A stretch of DNA of 18,721 bases from Lachnospiraceae bacterium UBA3772 (lineage in GTDB: Bacteria; Bacillota; Clostridia; Lachnospirales; Lachnospiraceae), in contig DFFQ01000190.1 in the NCBI GenBank assembly GCA_002371025.1, positions 1 through 18,721 on the forward strand, in the 5' to 3' direction. Positions 8,383 through 15,431 of the stretch are shown in pieces. A program made the translations under genes and the position numbers. The notes under the pieces are model-generated. The model was not told the DNA's origin, ran no database searches, and saw only the letters and a program-made list of their open reading frames with translations. Numbering within the stretch: position 1 is the first letter of the stretch; every line of letters begins with the position of its first letter.

Positions 8383-8411
8383 ATTATAGCATAAAACGTC
8401 CTTATAAACAA
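8383..8411 (-). promoter_or_regulatory. Predicted sigma-A promoter of the seven-gene operon
   Basis: On the minus strand, TTGTTT (8411-8406), a 17-base spacer and TATAAT (8388-8383), preceded by TGC as an extended -10. Transcription would start near 8376, about 30 bases before the nucleosidase ATG. The -35 overlaps the U-tract of the upstream orphan gene's terminator. Confidence 0.7.
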
Positions 8412-8445
8412 AAAATGCACTCTCAGATTTTCATCTGAAAGTGCA
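8405..8445 (-). terminator. Intrinsic terminator of the orphan gene
   Basis: A 13-base stem (arms 8433-8445 and 8416-8428, one G-U pair) with a 4-base loop is followed on the minus strand by TTTTTTGTTT. It lies 22 bases after the stop at 8467. Confidence 0.9.
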
Positions 8446-8466
8446 CCTTTAAGAAATTATATAAAA

Positions 8467-8769
8467 TCATACCTTTATACTGCTTGCCTGTTTTTGTTTT
8501 GATAACAAAACCTGCAATTTTTCGTATGTGTCTGCCAAACCTAATAATTCAGTTGCAAGCTTATCTCCATCATTCCACATATTATTTATCATATTCTGAA
8601 AACTAAGCTTTGCATCCCATGTATCAATAGTTTTACTTAACTCATTCTTGATAAAGAATAACTGATTGATATTTCTGCTACTGCTGCCATCTCTGACTCT
8701 TTGGATTTCCTTCTCAAGAACATTCTGCATTTCAATACTTTTCTTTTTAAAATTATCTTCTAATCCCAT
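8467..8769 (-). CDS. Small helical protein of unknown function
   Basis: I place the start at ATG 8769, giving 100 residues, because a GGAGG site lies 10 bases upstream. A longer reading to 8802 would start before that site. The protein is polar, with no signal peptide or membrane helix and no cysteines. It looks almost wholly helical, with two probable amphipathic or coiled segments (about 8-25 and 75-95). Notable residues include tryptophans in DTWDAKLSF and NNMWNDGDKL. I do not recognise the family. The gene is a single unit: a consensus-like promoter is just upstream and a strong terminator just downstream, which argues that it is a real expressed gene. No function is offered. Confidence 0.75.
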   Translation of the reverse strand: MGLEDNFKKKSIEMQNVLEKEIQRVRDGSSSRNINQLFFIKNELSKTIDTWDAKLSFQNMINNMWNDGDKLATELLGLADTYEKLQVLLSKQKQASSIKV

Positions 8770-8779
8770 AAGTAAAAAT

Positions 8780-8784
8780 CCTCC
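8780..8784 (-). promoter_or_regulatory. Ribosome binding site setting the orphan gene start
   Basis: GGAGG on the minus strand, 10 bases before ATG 8769. It excludes the longer frame that begins at 8802. Confidence 0.75.
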
Positions 8785-8831
8785 AAAAAATGCTGACCCC
8801 ACAATTCTAGTAACACCAGAAACCGTAGTTG

Positions 8832-8860
8832 ATAATAATACCTTCGACCATTGAAGTCAA
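8832..8860 (-). promoter_or_regulatory. Predicted sigma-A promoter of the orphan gene
   Basis: TTGACT (8860-8855), 17 bases, TATTAT (8837-8832) on the minus strand. Transcription would start near 8825, giving a leader of about 55 bases. In the rest of the 8770-9072 gap, 8861-9004 is AT-rich and shows nothing else I can support. Confidence 0.75.
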
Positions 8861-9004
8861 CCTTAATCCGTCGATTTCCACATATTTGACAGCCATTTTT
8901 GTGCAGAGTATACAAAGTTAAACGATTAATTTTAATTGTAAAATATTAAAAAAGATTCAAAATCGATTATATATTTTTTTCACCCCCCTGCACCGTAGGG
9001 CGTA

Positions 9005-9042
9005 CTAAAAAACCTCCCTTCCGGTCATCCAGAAAGGAGGTT
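9005..9042 (-). terminator. Intrinsic terminator of leuS
   Basis: A 14-base stem (arms 9029-9042 and 9011-9024, with two G-U pairs) and a TCAT/ATGA loop are followed on the minus strand by TTTTTT. It lies about 30 bases after the leuS stop. Confidence 0.92.
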
Positions 9043-9072
9043 AAATATCAGTTCTTACAACTGTATTTTATA

Positions 9073-11502
9073 TTATTTTGCAACAATGTTGATGATCTTC
9101 TTAGGAACATAGATTTCCTTAATGATATTTAAACCATCAAGCCTGTTACCAAGCGCTTCCTTACCTAAAGCGATTGCACTATCCTTATCGATATCAAGCG
9201 CAACATCAACTGTAACTCTTGTCTTACCATTGATCTGAACAGGAACTGTTATTGTATCACTGACAAGCTTTGACTCATCATATGTTGGCCACTCCTGGTC
9301 AAATACTGAATATGTGCCGCCAAGCATCTCGAAAAGTTCTTCACCCATATGAGGTGCAAATGGAGCTATGAGTTTAACCATAGTGATAAGTGTTTCCTTA
9401 TCAACACCGTCACCCTTATTTGTCATTTCAACAAACTTGTTGTTGTATTCCATGAATGCTGAAATAAGTGTATTTAAGCTGAAGCTTTCAATTCTTTCTG
9501 TAACATCATGTACAAGGCAGTTACGAAGTCTGATAAGCTCTTTTGTTTCCTTAACATCTCTATCGATATTATCAGTAACCATTGTGTAGAATCTCTTGAT
9601 GAATCTTGAGATACCATCAATTCCTGCATCATCCCAGATAGAATCCTGTTCTGGTGGTCCTACGAAAAGTTCATAGAGACGAAGTGTATCACAACCATAG
9701 TTCTCAACGATATCATCAGGAGATACGATATTACCAAGTGACTTACTCATCTTAGTTGGCTTACCTGTTACTCTGTCACGGCCATTGATCATACCCTGGT
9801 TAAAGAGCTTCTGGAATGGCTCATCAAAGCTTACTACACCGATATCATGAAGGAACTTTGTATAGAATCTTGAGTAAAGGAGATGAAGAACCGCATGTTC
9901 AACACCACCGATATACATATCAACTGGAAGATACTTATCTGCCTTTTCCTTACTTACAAGTTCATTCTTATTCTTAGAATCAACATATCTAAGGAAATAC
10001 CATGATGAACCAGCCCACTGAGGCATTGTATTTGTCTCACGCTTTGCAGGAGCACCGCAGACTGGACATGTTGTATTTACCCAGCTGTCGATTGCTGCAA
10101 GTGGTGATTCACCTGTTCCTGTTGGCTCATACTTCTCAACATCTGGAAGAAGTACTGGAAGCTGATCTTCTGGAACCGGAACAGCACCGCAATGAGGACA
10201 ATGAACGATAGGAATTGGCTCTCCCCAGTATCTCTGACGGCTGAATACCCAGTCACGGAGCTTATAGTTAGTTGTTGCCTTACCAAAGCCCTTTTCCTCG
10301 ATCATCTTTGGAGCTTCCTTCTTTAATATGGCTGACTCCATACCGTTCCATTCGCCTGAATTTATCATTACACCTGATGCATCTGTATATGCCTCAGTCA
10401 TATCTTCAATTTCCTTACCATCCTTAGAGATAACCTGGATGATTGGAAGGTCAAACTTCTTAGCAAATTCAAAGTCTCTATCATCATGAGCAGGTACGCA
10501 CATGATAGCACCTGTACCATAATCAGCAAGTACATAGTCTGAAAGCCAGATTGGAACAAGAGCTCCATTTAAAGGATTTACAGCATAGCTTCCTGTAAAT
10601 ACACCTGTCTTCTCGTGGTCAGCCATTCTGTCAACTGATGAACGAAGTGATGTCTGATAGATATAATCTTCTACTGCTGCACGAGTCTCATCTGTAGCAA
10701 GGCTCTTTGCAAGTGCATGTTCAGGAGCAAGTACCATAAATGTAGCTCCATGGAGTGTGTCAGGTCTTGTTGTGTAAACTGTGATAGACTCATCTTTTCC
10801 ATCAATCTTAAAGTTTACTTCAGCACCTGTAGATTTTCCGATCCACTCTGTCTGCATCTTCTTAACCTTCTCAGGCCAGTCAAGCTTGTCAAGATCAGCA
10901 AGAAGTCTGTCTGCATAAGCTGTGATCTTAAGCATCCACTGACGAAGGTTCTTCTTTGTAACATCAGCGCCGCAACGCTCACATTTACCATTAACTACTT
11001 CTTCATTTGCAAGACCTGTCTTACATGAAGGACACCAGTTGATAGGCATTTCCTTCTCATATGCAAGACCTTTCTTAAACATCTGAACGAAGATCCACTG
11101 TGTCCACTTATAGAACTCTGGATCTGTTGTATTAAGTTCCATGTCCCAGTCATAAATAGCTGCGATCTGCTTAATCTGTCTCTTGATGTTAGCTACATTT
11201 TCAGCTGTAGAAATTGATGGATGGATACCATTCTTAATAGCAAAATTCTCTGCAGGAAGTCCAAATGCGTCCCATCCCATTGGGTGGATAACGTACTTAC
11301 CATGCATGAGCTGATATCTGCTCCAAACATCAGAGATTACATATCCTCTCCAATGACCAACATGAAGTCCGTGTCCTGATGGATAAGGGAACATGTCAAG
11401 ACAGTAATACTTTTCTTTCTTACCGTCATTTACATTAATCGGATTTTCTTCCCATTTTTTTGTCCATTTTGCTTCAATAAGCTTATGATTATACTGGGCC
11501 AT
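9073..11502 (-). CDS. leuS: Leucyl-tRNA synthetase
   Basis: This class I aminoacyl-tRNA synthetase charges tRNA-Leu in the cytosol. With the start at 11502 it has 809 residues, normal for bacterial LeuRS. The HIGH-type signature reads HVGH (47-50) after PYPSGHGL. KMSKS is at 584-588. The inserted editing domain shows TTRPDTLHGATF and the TGAIMCVPAHDDRDFEFA stretch that binds misacylated ends. Two CxxC pairs in the zinc-ribbon region (CPSC and CERC) and another two (CPHC and CPVC) later suggest metal binding. The tail holds the anticodon-binding helices and a small C-terminal domain. I chose ATG 11502 because GGAGG stands 8 bases upstream; a TTG at 11517 lies behind that site. It is a single-gene unit with its own promoter and terminator. 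No intact T-box leader is visible. Confidence 0.98.
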   Translation of the reverse strand: MAQYNHKLIEAKWTKKWEENPINVNDGKKEKYYCLDMFPYPSGHGLHVGHWRGYVISDVWSRYQLMHGKYVIHPMGWDAFGLPAENFAIKNGIHPSISTAENVANIKRQIKQIAAIYDWDMELNTTDPEFYKWTQWIFVQMFKKGLAYEKEMPINWCPSCKTGLANEEVVNGKCERCGADVTKKNLRQWMLKITAYADRLLADLDKLDWPEKVKKMQTEWIGKSTGAEVNFKIDGKDESITVYTTRPDTLHGATFMVLAPEHALAKSLATDETRAAVEDYIYQTSLRSSVDRMADHEKTGVFTGSYAVNPLNGALVPIWLSDYVLADYGTGAIMCVPAHDDRDFEFAKKFDLPIIQVISKDGKEIEDMTEAYTDASGVMINSGEWNGMESAILKKEAPKMIEEKGFGKATTNYKLRDWVFSRQRYWGEPIPIVHCPHCGAVPVPEDQLPVLLPDVEKYEPTGTGESPLAAIDSWVNTTCPVCGAPAKRETNTMPQWAGSSWYFLRYVDSKNKNELVSKEKADKYLPVDMYIGGVEHAVLHLLYSRFYTKFLHDIGVVSFDEPFQKLFNQGMINGRDRVTGKPTKMSKSLGNIVSPDDIVENYGCDTLRLYELFVGPPEQDSIWDDAGIDGISRFIKRFYTMVTDNIDRDVKETKELIRLRNCLVHDVTERIESFSLNTLISAFMEYNNKFVEMTNKGDGVDKETLITMVKLIAPFAPHMGEELFEMLGGTYSVFDQEWPTYDESKLVSDTITVPVQINGKTRVTVDVALDIDKDSAIALGKEALGNRLDGLNIIKEIYVPKKIINIVAK

Positions 11503-11510
11503 GATTATTT

Positions 11511-11515
11511 CCTCC
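11511..11515 (-). promoter_or_regulatory. Ribosome binding site setting the leuS start
   Basis: GGAGG on the minus strand, 8 bases before ATG 11502. This rules out the in-frame TTG at 11517. Confidence 0.85.
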
Positions 11516-11554
11516 AAATTATATTACTTTAACGAGTTGCCTCGTAATTTACAA

Positions 11555-11590
11555 ATAAAAACCCCGAGTACCATTAAGGTATACCCGAGG
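11555..11590 (-). terminator. Terminator-like hairpin between the YitT gene and leuS
   Basis: On the minus strand a GC-rich imperfect stem (CCTCGGG...TACC with GGTA...CTCGGGG, a 2-base bulge and a short loop) is followed by TTTTTATTTG. It should end the YitT-gene transcript. It also lies almost exactly at the predicted start of the leuS transcript, so it could reduce leuS transcription too. Confidence 0.7.
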
Positions 11591-11594
11591 GCTT

Positions 11595-11623
11595 ATTATA
11601 TCATATTAAAATGTTTGTAACAA
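11595..11623 (-). promoter_or_regulatory. Predicted leuS promoter
   Basis: TTGTTA (11623-11618), 17 bases, TATAAT (11600-11595) on the minus strand. Transcription would start near 11588, within the first arm of the terminator-like hairpin. Confidence 0.65.
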
Positions 11624-11646
11624 TTGCAAATTAACTGTTATTTGAT

Positions 11647-12510
11647 TTACAATTTTTCTTCCATGAGGTTTTTATAACCTTCACCATAAATCTCATCTGC
11701 ATTAGTAAGGATCATAAATGCGTGAGGATCTTCTTCTTTAACAAGTTCTTCTAAGTCAGGAGCCTGTCTCTTCTTAACAACACAGAGAATCATCTCCTTA
11801 TTCTGCTTTGTATAAGCACCGCTTCCCTTAAGGAGAGTCGCTCCTACATCCAATTCTTCAAGTATCCTCTTAACCAGTTCATCAGAACGATCAGATACAA
11901 TAAGTATCATCCTTGCTTCATCAGCACCATATAAGACATAATCAAGTACTTTTCCTGTTACGATAACTGCAAGAAATGCATACATCACATTGTTTATATT
12001 CTTAAATACAAATCCTGAAGCAACTACAACTGCAAGGTCAAGTATAAGGAATAAAGTTCCGGTTTTAATATATTTATATTTTCTTCTTAAAATCTTTACA
12101 ACAATATCCATTCCGCCAGTTGTAGCTCCGGCTTTAAGAACAAGTCCAAGTCCAACACCGGCTAGAACGCTGCCTGCCATTGTTGCCGGAAAAAGATCCA
12201 CCGGCTGTGTATGTATCCTTGAAAAAAAGTTGGTAAATAAAGAATTACATATAACTGCATATACAGTAGCTATTATCATACGGCCGCCAAAATTGTACCA
12301 TCCCAAGATAAGAATAGGAACATTTAAGATAAAGTACCAGCTACCTGCTCCAAGTCCTATGGTATGGCTTAAAATAACGCCAATACCCATAACTCCACCA
12401 GGAGCTAATTTATTAGGATCAAGGAAAATACCTATTCCGACTGCATATATCATTGTTCCTAACGCAATCTGCAAAATGTTTTTAATTGAAAGTTTTTTAT
12501 GCTTCCACAT
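11647..12510 (-). CDS. YitT family membrane protein with C-terminal DUF2179 domain
   Basis: This 287-residue protein belongs to the YitT/DUF161 family of Firmicutes. Its N-terminal ~195 residues hold five to six hydrophobic helices with the family's glycine-rich stretches: FLDPNKLAPGGVMGIG (about 29-44), AGSVLAGVGLGLVLKAGATTGGMDI and TGKVLDYVLYG. The last ~85 residues form the soluble DUF2179 domain, with GATLLKGSGAYT and a final DPHAFMILTNADEIYGEG. Transport function is often assumed for the family, but no substrate is established as far as I know. ATG 12510 has AGGAGG 8 bases upstream. A promoter lies at 12605-12633, so it appears to be transcribed alone and stopped by the hairpin before leuS. 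The call on the family is confident; the role is open. Confidence 0.93.
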   Translation of the reverse strand: MWKHKKLSIKNILQIALGTMIYAVGIGIFLDPNKLAPGGVMGIGVILSHTIGLGAGSWYFILNVPILILGWYNFGGRMIIATVYAVICNSLFTNFFSRIHTQPVDLFPATMAGSVLAGVGLGLVLKAGATTGGMDIVVKILRRKYKYIKTGTLFLILDLAVVVASGFVFKNINNVMYAFLAVIVTGKVLDYVLYGADEARMILIVSDRSDELVKRILEELDVGATLLKGSGAYTKQNKEMILCVVKKRQAPDLEELVKEEDPHAFMILTNADEIYGEGYKNLMEEKL

Positions 12511-12604
12511 AAATAGTTCCTCCTGTCATAGCAGTTCAAGTTTAAATTAAAAGTAAGTCGGACCCTTTATAGATACGGTCCTTTAATTCTGCTATCCACT
12601 ATCT

Positions 12605-12633
12605 AGTATATACCTTCTCTTCTTAACTCTCAA
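12605..12633 (-). promoter_or_regulatory. Predicted sigma-A promoter of the YitT gene
   Basis: TTGAGA (12633-12628), 17 bases, TATACT (12610-12605) on the minus strand. The leader would be about 90 bases and contains a small inverted repeat (GGACC with GGTCC, about 12559-12582). No riboswitch is recognised in it. Confidence 0.7.
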
Positions 12634-12690
12634 CCATCCAGAAAGCGAATGTTTTTTTTATAAATTCAAATTTTCTGACCTAATATTTGT

Positions 12691-14088
12691 TTAATCCGTC
12701 CTGATCTGAATTCTCTTAGGAGAAAACCATACTTTTGCAATTTTTCTGTATTTAAATAATACTGCAAATTCCATTAAAAACAGATGAGGCCTGAAGAATG
12801 TTGCATCTAAAAACGCTATAAAAAAAGCCCTTACTACATCAAGATAAGAATAATGATCATTCTTCATAAACGATTTATCAATATACATGGTCAGAGTCAG
12901 CATTATACCAAACAGGATATAGGAAGATAACGCAATTATAAAAAGCCGTAAATTTATAAGCTTTAATATCAGAGATGCAACTATAAGGAACCATCCAAGA
13001 ATAATAAACTCAGGACATAAAAGCTCATAAAAGAAGTTAAAAGGCATGGTTGCCATTCCAAGAAATCCATATTTCGGATTGAACATCATGGAACGGTATT
13101 TATAATAATTCTGGATCAGTCCCACATACCATCTCTGTCTCTGTTTCTTAAAGTCCTTCATACTATCCGGTGCCTGAGTCCAGCATACTGCATCAGGAAC
13201 ATAGACCATACGATAAGGTATGTTATTCTTTCTGTAAAACTGATGAAGTTTCATGGTAAGTTCCATGTCCTCCCCCTTGTTGTAAACATCATACCCGCCT
13301 ACCTTTACAAGAGCTGATTTCTTAAATGCCCCAAAGCCTCCTGATATTATCATATTGGAATTGGTGCTATTATAGAATATCCTGGTTCCTATGAAGGCTC
13401 TTCCATATTCAAGAACCTGCATATTGGCAATAGGATTAGTTGAAAGTATGGCTTCAACAGGTGTAGCGTCTTTAAACTTTACATTATTGGAGATCTTAAT
13501 ATTTCCTCCGACACCTATGACCTGTGAATTCTCCGCAAATGCCCTGGCCACATATCTTAATGCATCCCTTTGAAGGACTTCATCTGCATCCATATCCACA
13601 ATATAAGGATAAGAAGCGACATTTATACCTGCATTGGATGCATCTGCTTTGCATCCACCGTTTACCTTAGTTATCATGATTATCTGTATCCCGTTAACTC
13701 TGGCGCTATAATATTCCTTGATCTGCTTGCAGGGTACCTGATATCTTATAGGCATTCCATAGGATCTTTTCATCTTGAATGTATCGATCATAAGTTGCTT
13801 GGTATTATCCGTAGATCCATCATCCACCACCACGATCTCATAACGTTTATAGTCCAGTTTCAACAAATTATTAACCGTCTGGATAAGATATACATTTTCA
13901 TTATATGCCGGAACTATTATCGAAAAAGGAAGATAAAAATCTTCCTCCAACTGATTATGAAGCATTTCCTTACGTCTGTAATTATACATTGCAACAGCTC
14001 CGTAAATATTAGTAATGAGAAGTATCGTGGCATATATTATCAGATAAAAGAAGAAAAAATAATTACAGAATATTATAAATCTAACCAT
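12691..14088 (-). CDS. Processive family-2 glycosyltransferase, membrane-bound (probable exopolysaccharide synthase)
   Basis: This 465-residue GT2 enzyme resembles PgaC/IcaA, NodC and hyaluronan synthase in layout. It has an N-terminal membrane helix (about 5-33), a cytosolic catalytic domain, then three to four C-terminal helices (from about 340). The sugar-nucleotide motif VVVDDGSTD is at 86-94, the metal-binding DMDAD at 165-169, the acceptor/base motif GEDMEL at 272-277 and the processive QRQRW at 316-320. The usual NGGKADALN stretch reads NGGCKADASN, with one extra Cys. All catalytic residues expected for a beta-linked polymer synthase are present; the sugar cannot be deduced. The ATG at 14088 follows a GGGGGG ribosome site and sits 12 bases after the HEAT-repeat gene, so the two are co-transcribed. 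I see no convincing intrinsic terminator after its stop. Confidence 0.92.
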   Translation of the reverse strand: MVRFIIFCNYFFFFYLIIYATILLITNIYGAVAMYNYRRKEMLHNQLEEDFYLPFSIIVPAYNENVYLIQTVNNLLKLDYKRYEIVVVDDGSTDNTKQLMIDTFKMKRSYGMPIRYQVPCKQIKEYYSARVNGIQIIMITKVNGGCKADASNAGINVASYPYIVDMDADEVLQRDALRYVARAFAENSQVIGVGGNIKISNNVKFKDATPVEAILSTNPIANMQVLEYGRAFIGTRIFYNSTNSNMIISGGFGAFKKSALVKVGGYDVYNKGEDMELTMKLHQFYRKNNIPYRMVYVPDAVCWTQAPDSMKDFKKQRQRWYVGLIQNYYKYRSMMFNPKYGFLGMATMPFNFFYELLCPEFIILGWFLIVASLILKLINLRLFIIALSSYILFGIMLTLTMYIDKSFMKNDHYSYLDVVRAFFIAFLDATFFRPHLFLMEFAVLFKYRKIAKVWFSPKRIQIRTD

Positions 14089-14100
14089 ACAATCCCCCCT

Positions 14101-15189
14101 TTAACCTAAACCATTCTTTTCAGATGCCAATGCGCTAATAAGCGCTTCAATGGCAAATCTGTCATTTCCCGAAGTAACATAAGCGATATATTTAGGATGT
14201 ATACCATTTTTCGCAAGACTTTCAGCTGAATTAACCCTTATATACCAGTTTTTTGATCTAAGCCCCTTAATAAGCGCATGCATAGCTTCATCCGTATTAT
14301 AGCCTCTGAGAGTCTTTGCAGCTACTGCAGCCGGTTCCCAATCTGAAGACATATAATATTTTTCATATGTTTTAAGAAAAACCTTCTCATTCTTATAACT
14401 TTTAACATCAGATAACAGTCTTAACATATTGCATTTTACTGAGATTGGTATATTTAAGACTTCATTATCCAGCATCTTTGCAAATTCCCTGTCAAAGATG
14501 TGTATACCTGAATACTTTAAGAAACGTAACACCACATTCTTATAATTATCTTTATATGTCTTATAGTATTTCATCATACATCTTGCCAAAACCGCCTTAT
14601 TCCCGGGATATTTAAGCAAATGATTCCCCAAAACTATATCATTGTAGTCTATATTTGCACTGTTTAAGGTATCCAAAAGATCACATACCGTCTCGGGATC
14701 ACCAAAACTAATAAAGCTAAGAGCCGCATTCTCACATACATATACATTCCTCTTTTCATAAAGATACTCTCTAAGAAGTGGTAAATACGGTTTGTAAACC
14801 TCTTCCTTATCCATATGACATGTGGATAAAAAATAAGCAAAAAAAGCTTTTTTATCTGTTAATCTTAAATTTCTCCCTATGGAGATAAAACCTTTTTTGT
14901 TCTTAACGAATATGTTTACTACCCTTTGATCTTCCTCATAAATATCCCTATATGCATATCTGAATGCCTCAAGATTTATGGAAATCCTGAGTCGGTATAA
15001 TAAAATGAAGCCTATCCTGTAGTTATCCGAAAGACTTTTACGCAGGATTTTTTTCCAGTATATCGTCTTCTTATTAAGCTGTTTTTCATAGGTACGTAAT
15101 TGTACCACTGCATAACCATGGAAAAGCAGAACTGCAAAAATGATATAAATATAGATTTGTAATATCAGAATAATATTATTTGATTCCAT
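14101..15189 (-). CDS. Membrane-anchored HEAT-repeat protein
   Basis: A 362-residue protein with one hydrophobic segment near the N terminus (within the first ~30 residues) followed by a long helical soluble part. Tandem helix pairs are clearest near the end, for example EPAAVAAKTLRGYNTDEAMH, then SKNWYIRVNSAESLAKNGI, the Trp/Arg pattern typical of HEAT repeats. HEAT arrays bind proteins, and the adjacent glycosyltransferase is the obvious candidate partner; that is inference. I choose the ATG at 15189, with AAGGGG about 10 bases upstream. An ATG two codons earlier (15195) is possible. The longer frame from 15246 would begin upstream of the predicted transcription start (near 15228), so I reject it. 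It is the first gene of a two-gene operon. Confidence 0.8.
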   Translation of the reverse strand: MESNNIILILQIYIYIIFAVLLFHGYAVVQLRTYEKQLNKKTIYWKKILRKSLSDNYRIGFILLYRLRISINLEAFRYAYRDIYEEDQRVVNIFVKNKKGFISIGRNLRLTDKKAFFAYFLSTCHMDKEEVYKPYLPLLREYLYEKRNVYVCENAALSFISFGDPETVCDLLDTLNSANIDYNDIVLGNHLLKYPGNKAVLARCMMKYYKTYKDNYKNVVLRFLKYSGIHIFDREFAKMLDNEVLNIPISVKCNMLRLLSDVKSYKNEKVFLKTYEKYYMSSDWEPAAVAAKTLRGYNTDEAMHALIKGLRSKNWYIRVNSAESLAKNGIHPKYIAYVTSGNDRFAIEALISALASEKNGLG

Positions 15190-15234
15190 ATACATCACGC
15201 CCCTTGAAAAAATATATGTTTCCTTCACGTGTAC

Positions 15235-15243
15235 ATTATACCA
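15235..15243 (-). promoter_or_regulatory. Predicted extended -10 promoter of the HEAT/glycosyltransferase operon
   Basis: TGG directly followed by TATAAT (15240-15235) on the minus strand. A -35 is poor (TAAACT at 17-base spacing), which is normal for extended -10 promoters. It places the transcription start near 15228. Confidence 0.6.
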
Positions 15244-15373
15244 CATTTGTATATACCAGTTTACCCGTAGGCCTTCGAATTCTCACTTTATTCAAATTTA
15301 TCCTAAATTTTTAGGCTACTATTCCTACATAAAATTGGTATTATATAGAACTGATCAAAGGAACTATTAAAAT

Positions 15374-15408
15374 GAAAAAAAGAACGTATGAACTCACTCA
15401 TACGTCCT
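15374..15408 (-). terminator. Intrinsic terminator after the papain-fold gene
   Basis: An 11-base stem (arms 15398-15408 and 15381-15391, one G-U pair) with a 6-base loop is followed on the minus strand by seven T. It lies 23 bases after the stop at 15432 and closes the cytolysin-side gene group. Confidence 0.92.
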
Positions 15409-15431
15409 TTTATTATATTAAGACTTTTTAT

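Noticed and set aside
8861..9004. Small RNA or second promoter in the AT-rich gap
   Set aside because: A TATAAT is present on the minus strand but lacks a matching -35, and a short CCCT/AGGG pair has no U-tract.
11518..11646. Possible T-box leader before leuS (a TGGTAC followed by CGGGG in the hairpin)
   Set aside because: The full T-box sequence is absent, the space is too short for a stem I and specifier loop, and a good promoter lies just before the hairpin.
11990..12550. 186-codon open frame on the plus strand
   Set aside because: It lies antisense to the YitT-family gene, has a Pro/Ile/Thr-rich composition typical of a reverse-frame shadow, and has no family resemblance.
12634..12690. 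Terminator after the glycosyltransferase gene
   Set aside because: An A/T-rich stretch and a distant CAGAAA/TTTCTG pair exist, but there is no compact stem followed by a U-tract.
13570..14109. 179-codon open frame on the plus strand
   Set aside because: It is antisense to the glycosyltransferase, whose motifs are complete; no ribosome site or family signal supports it.
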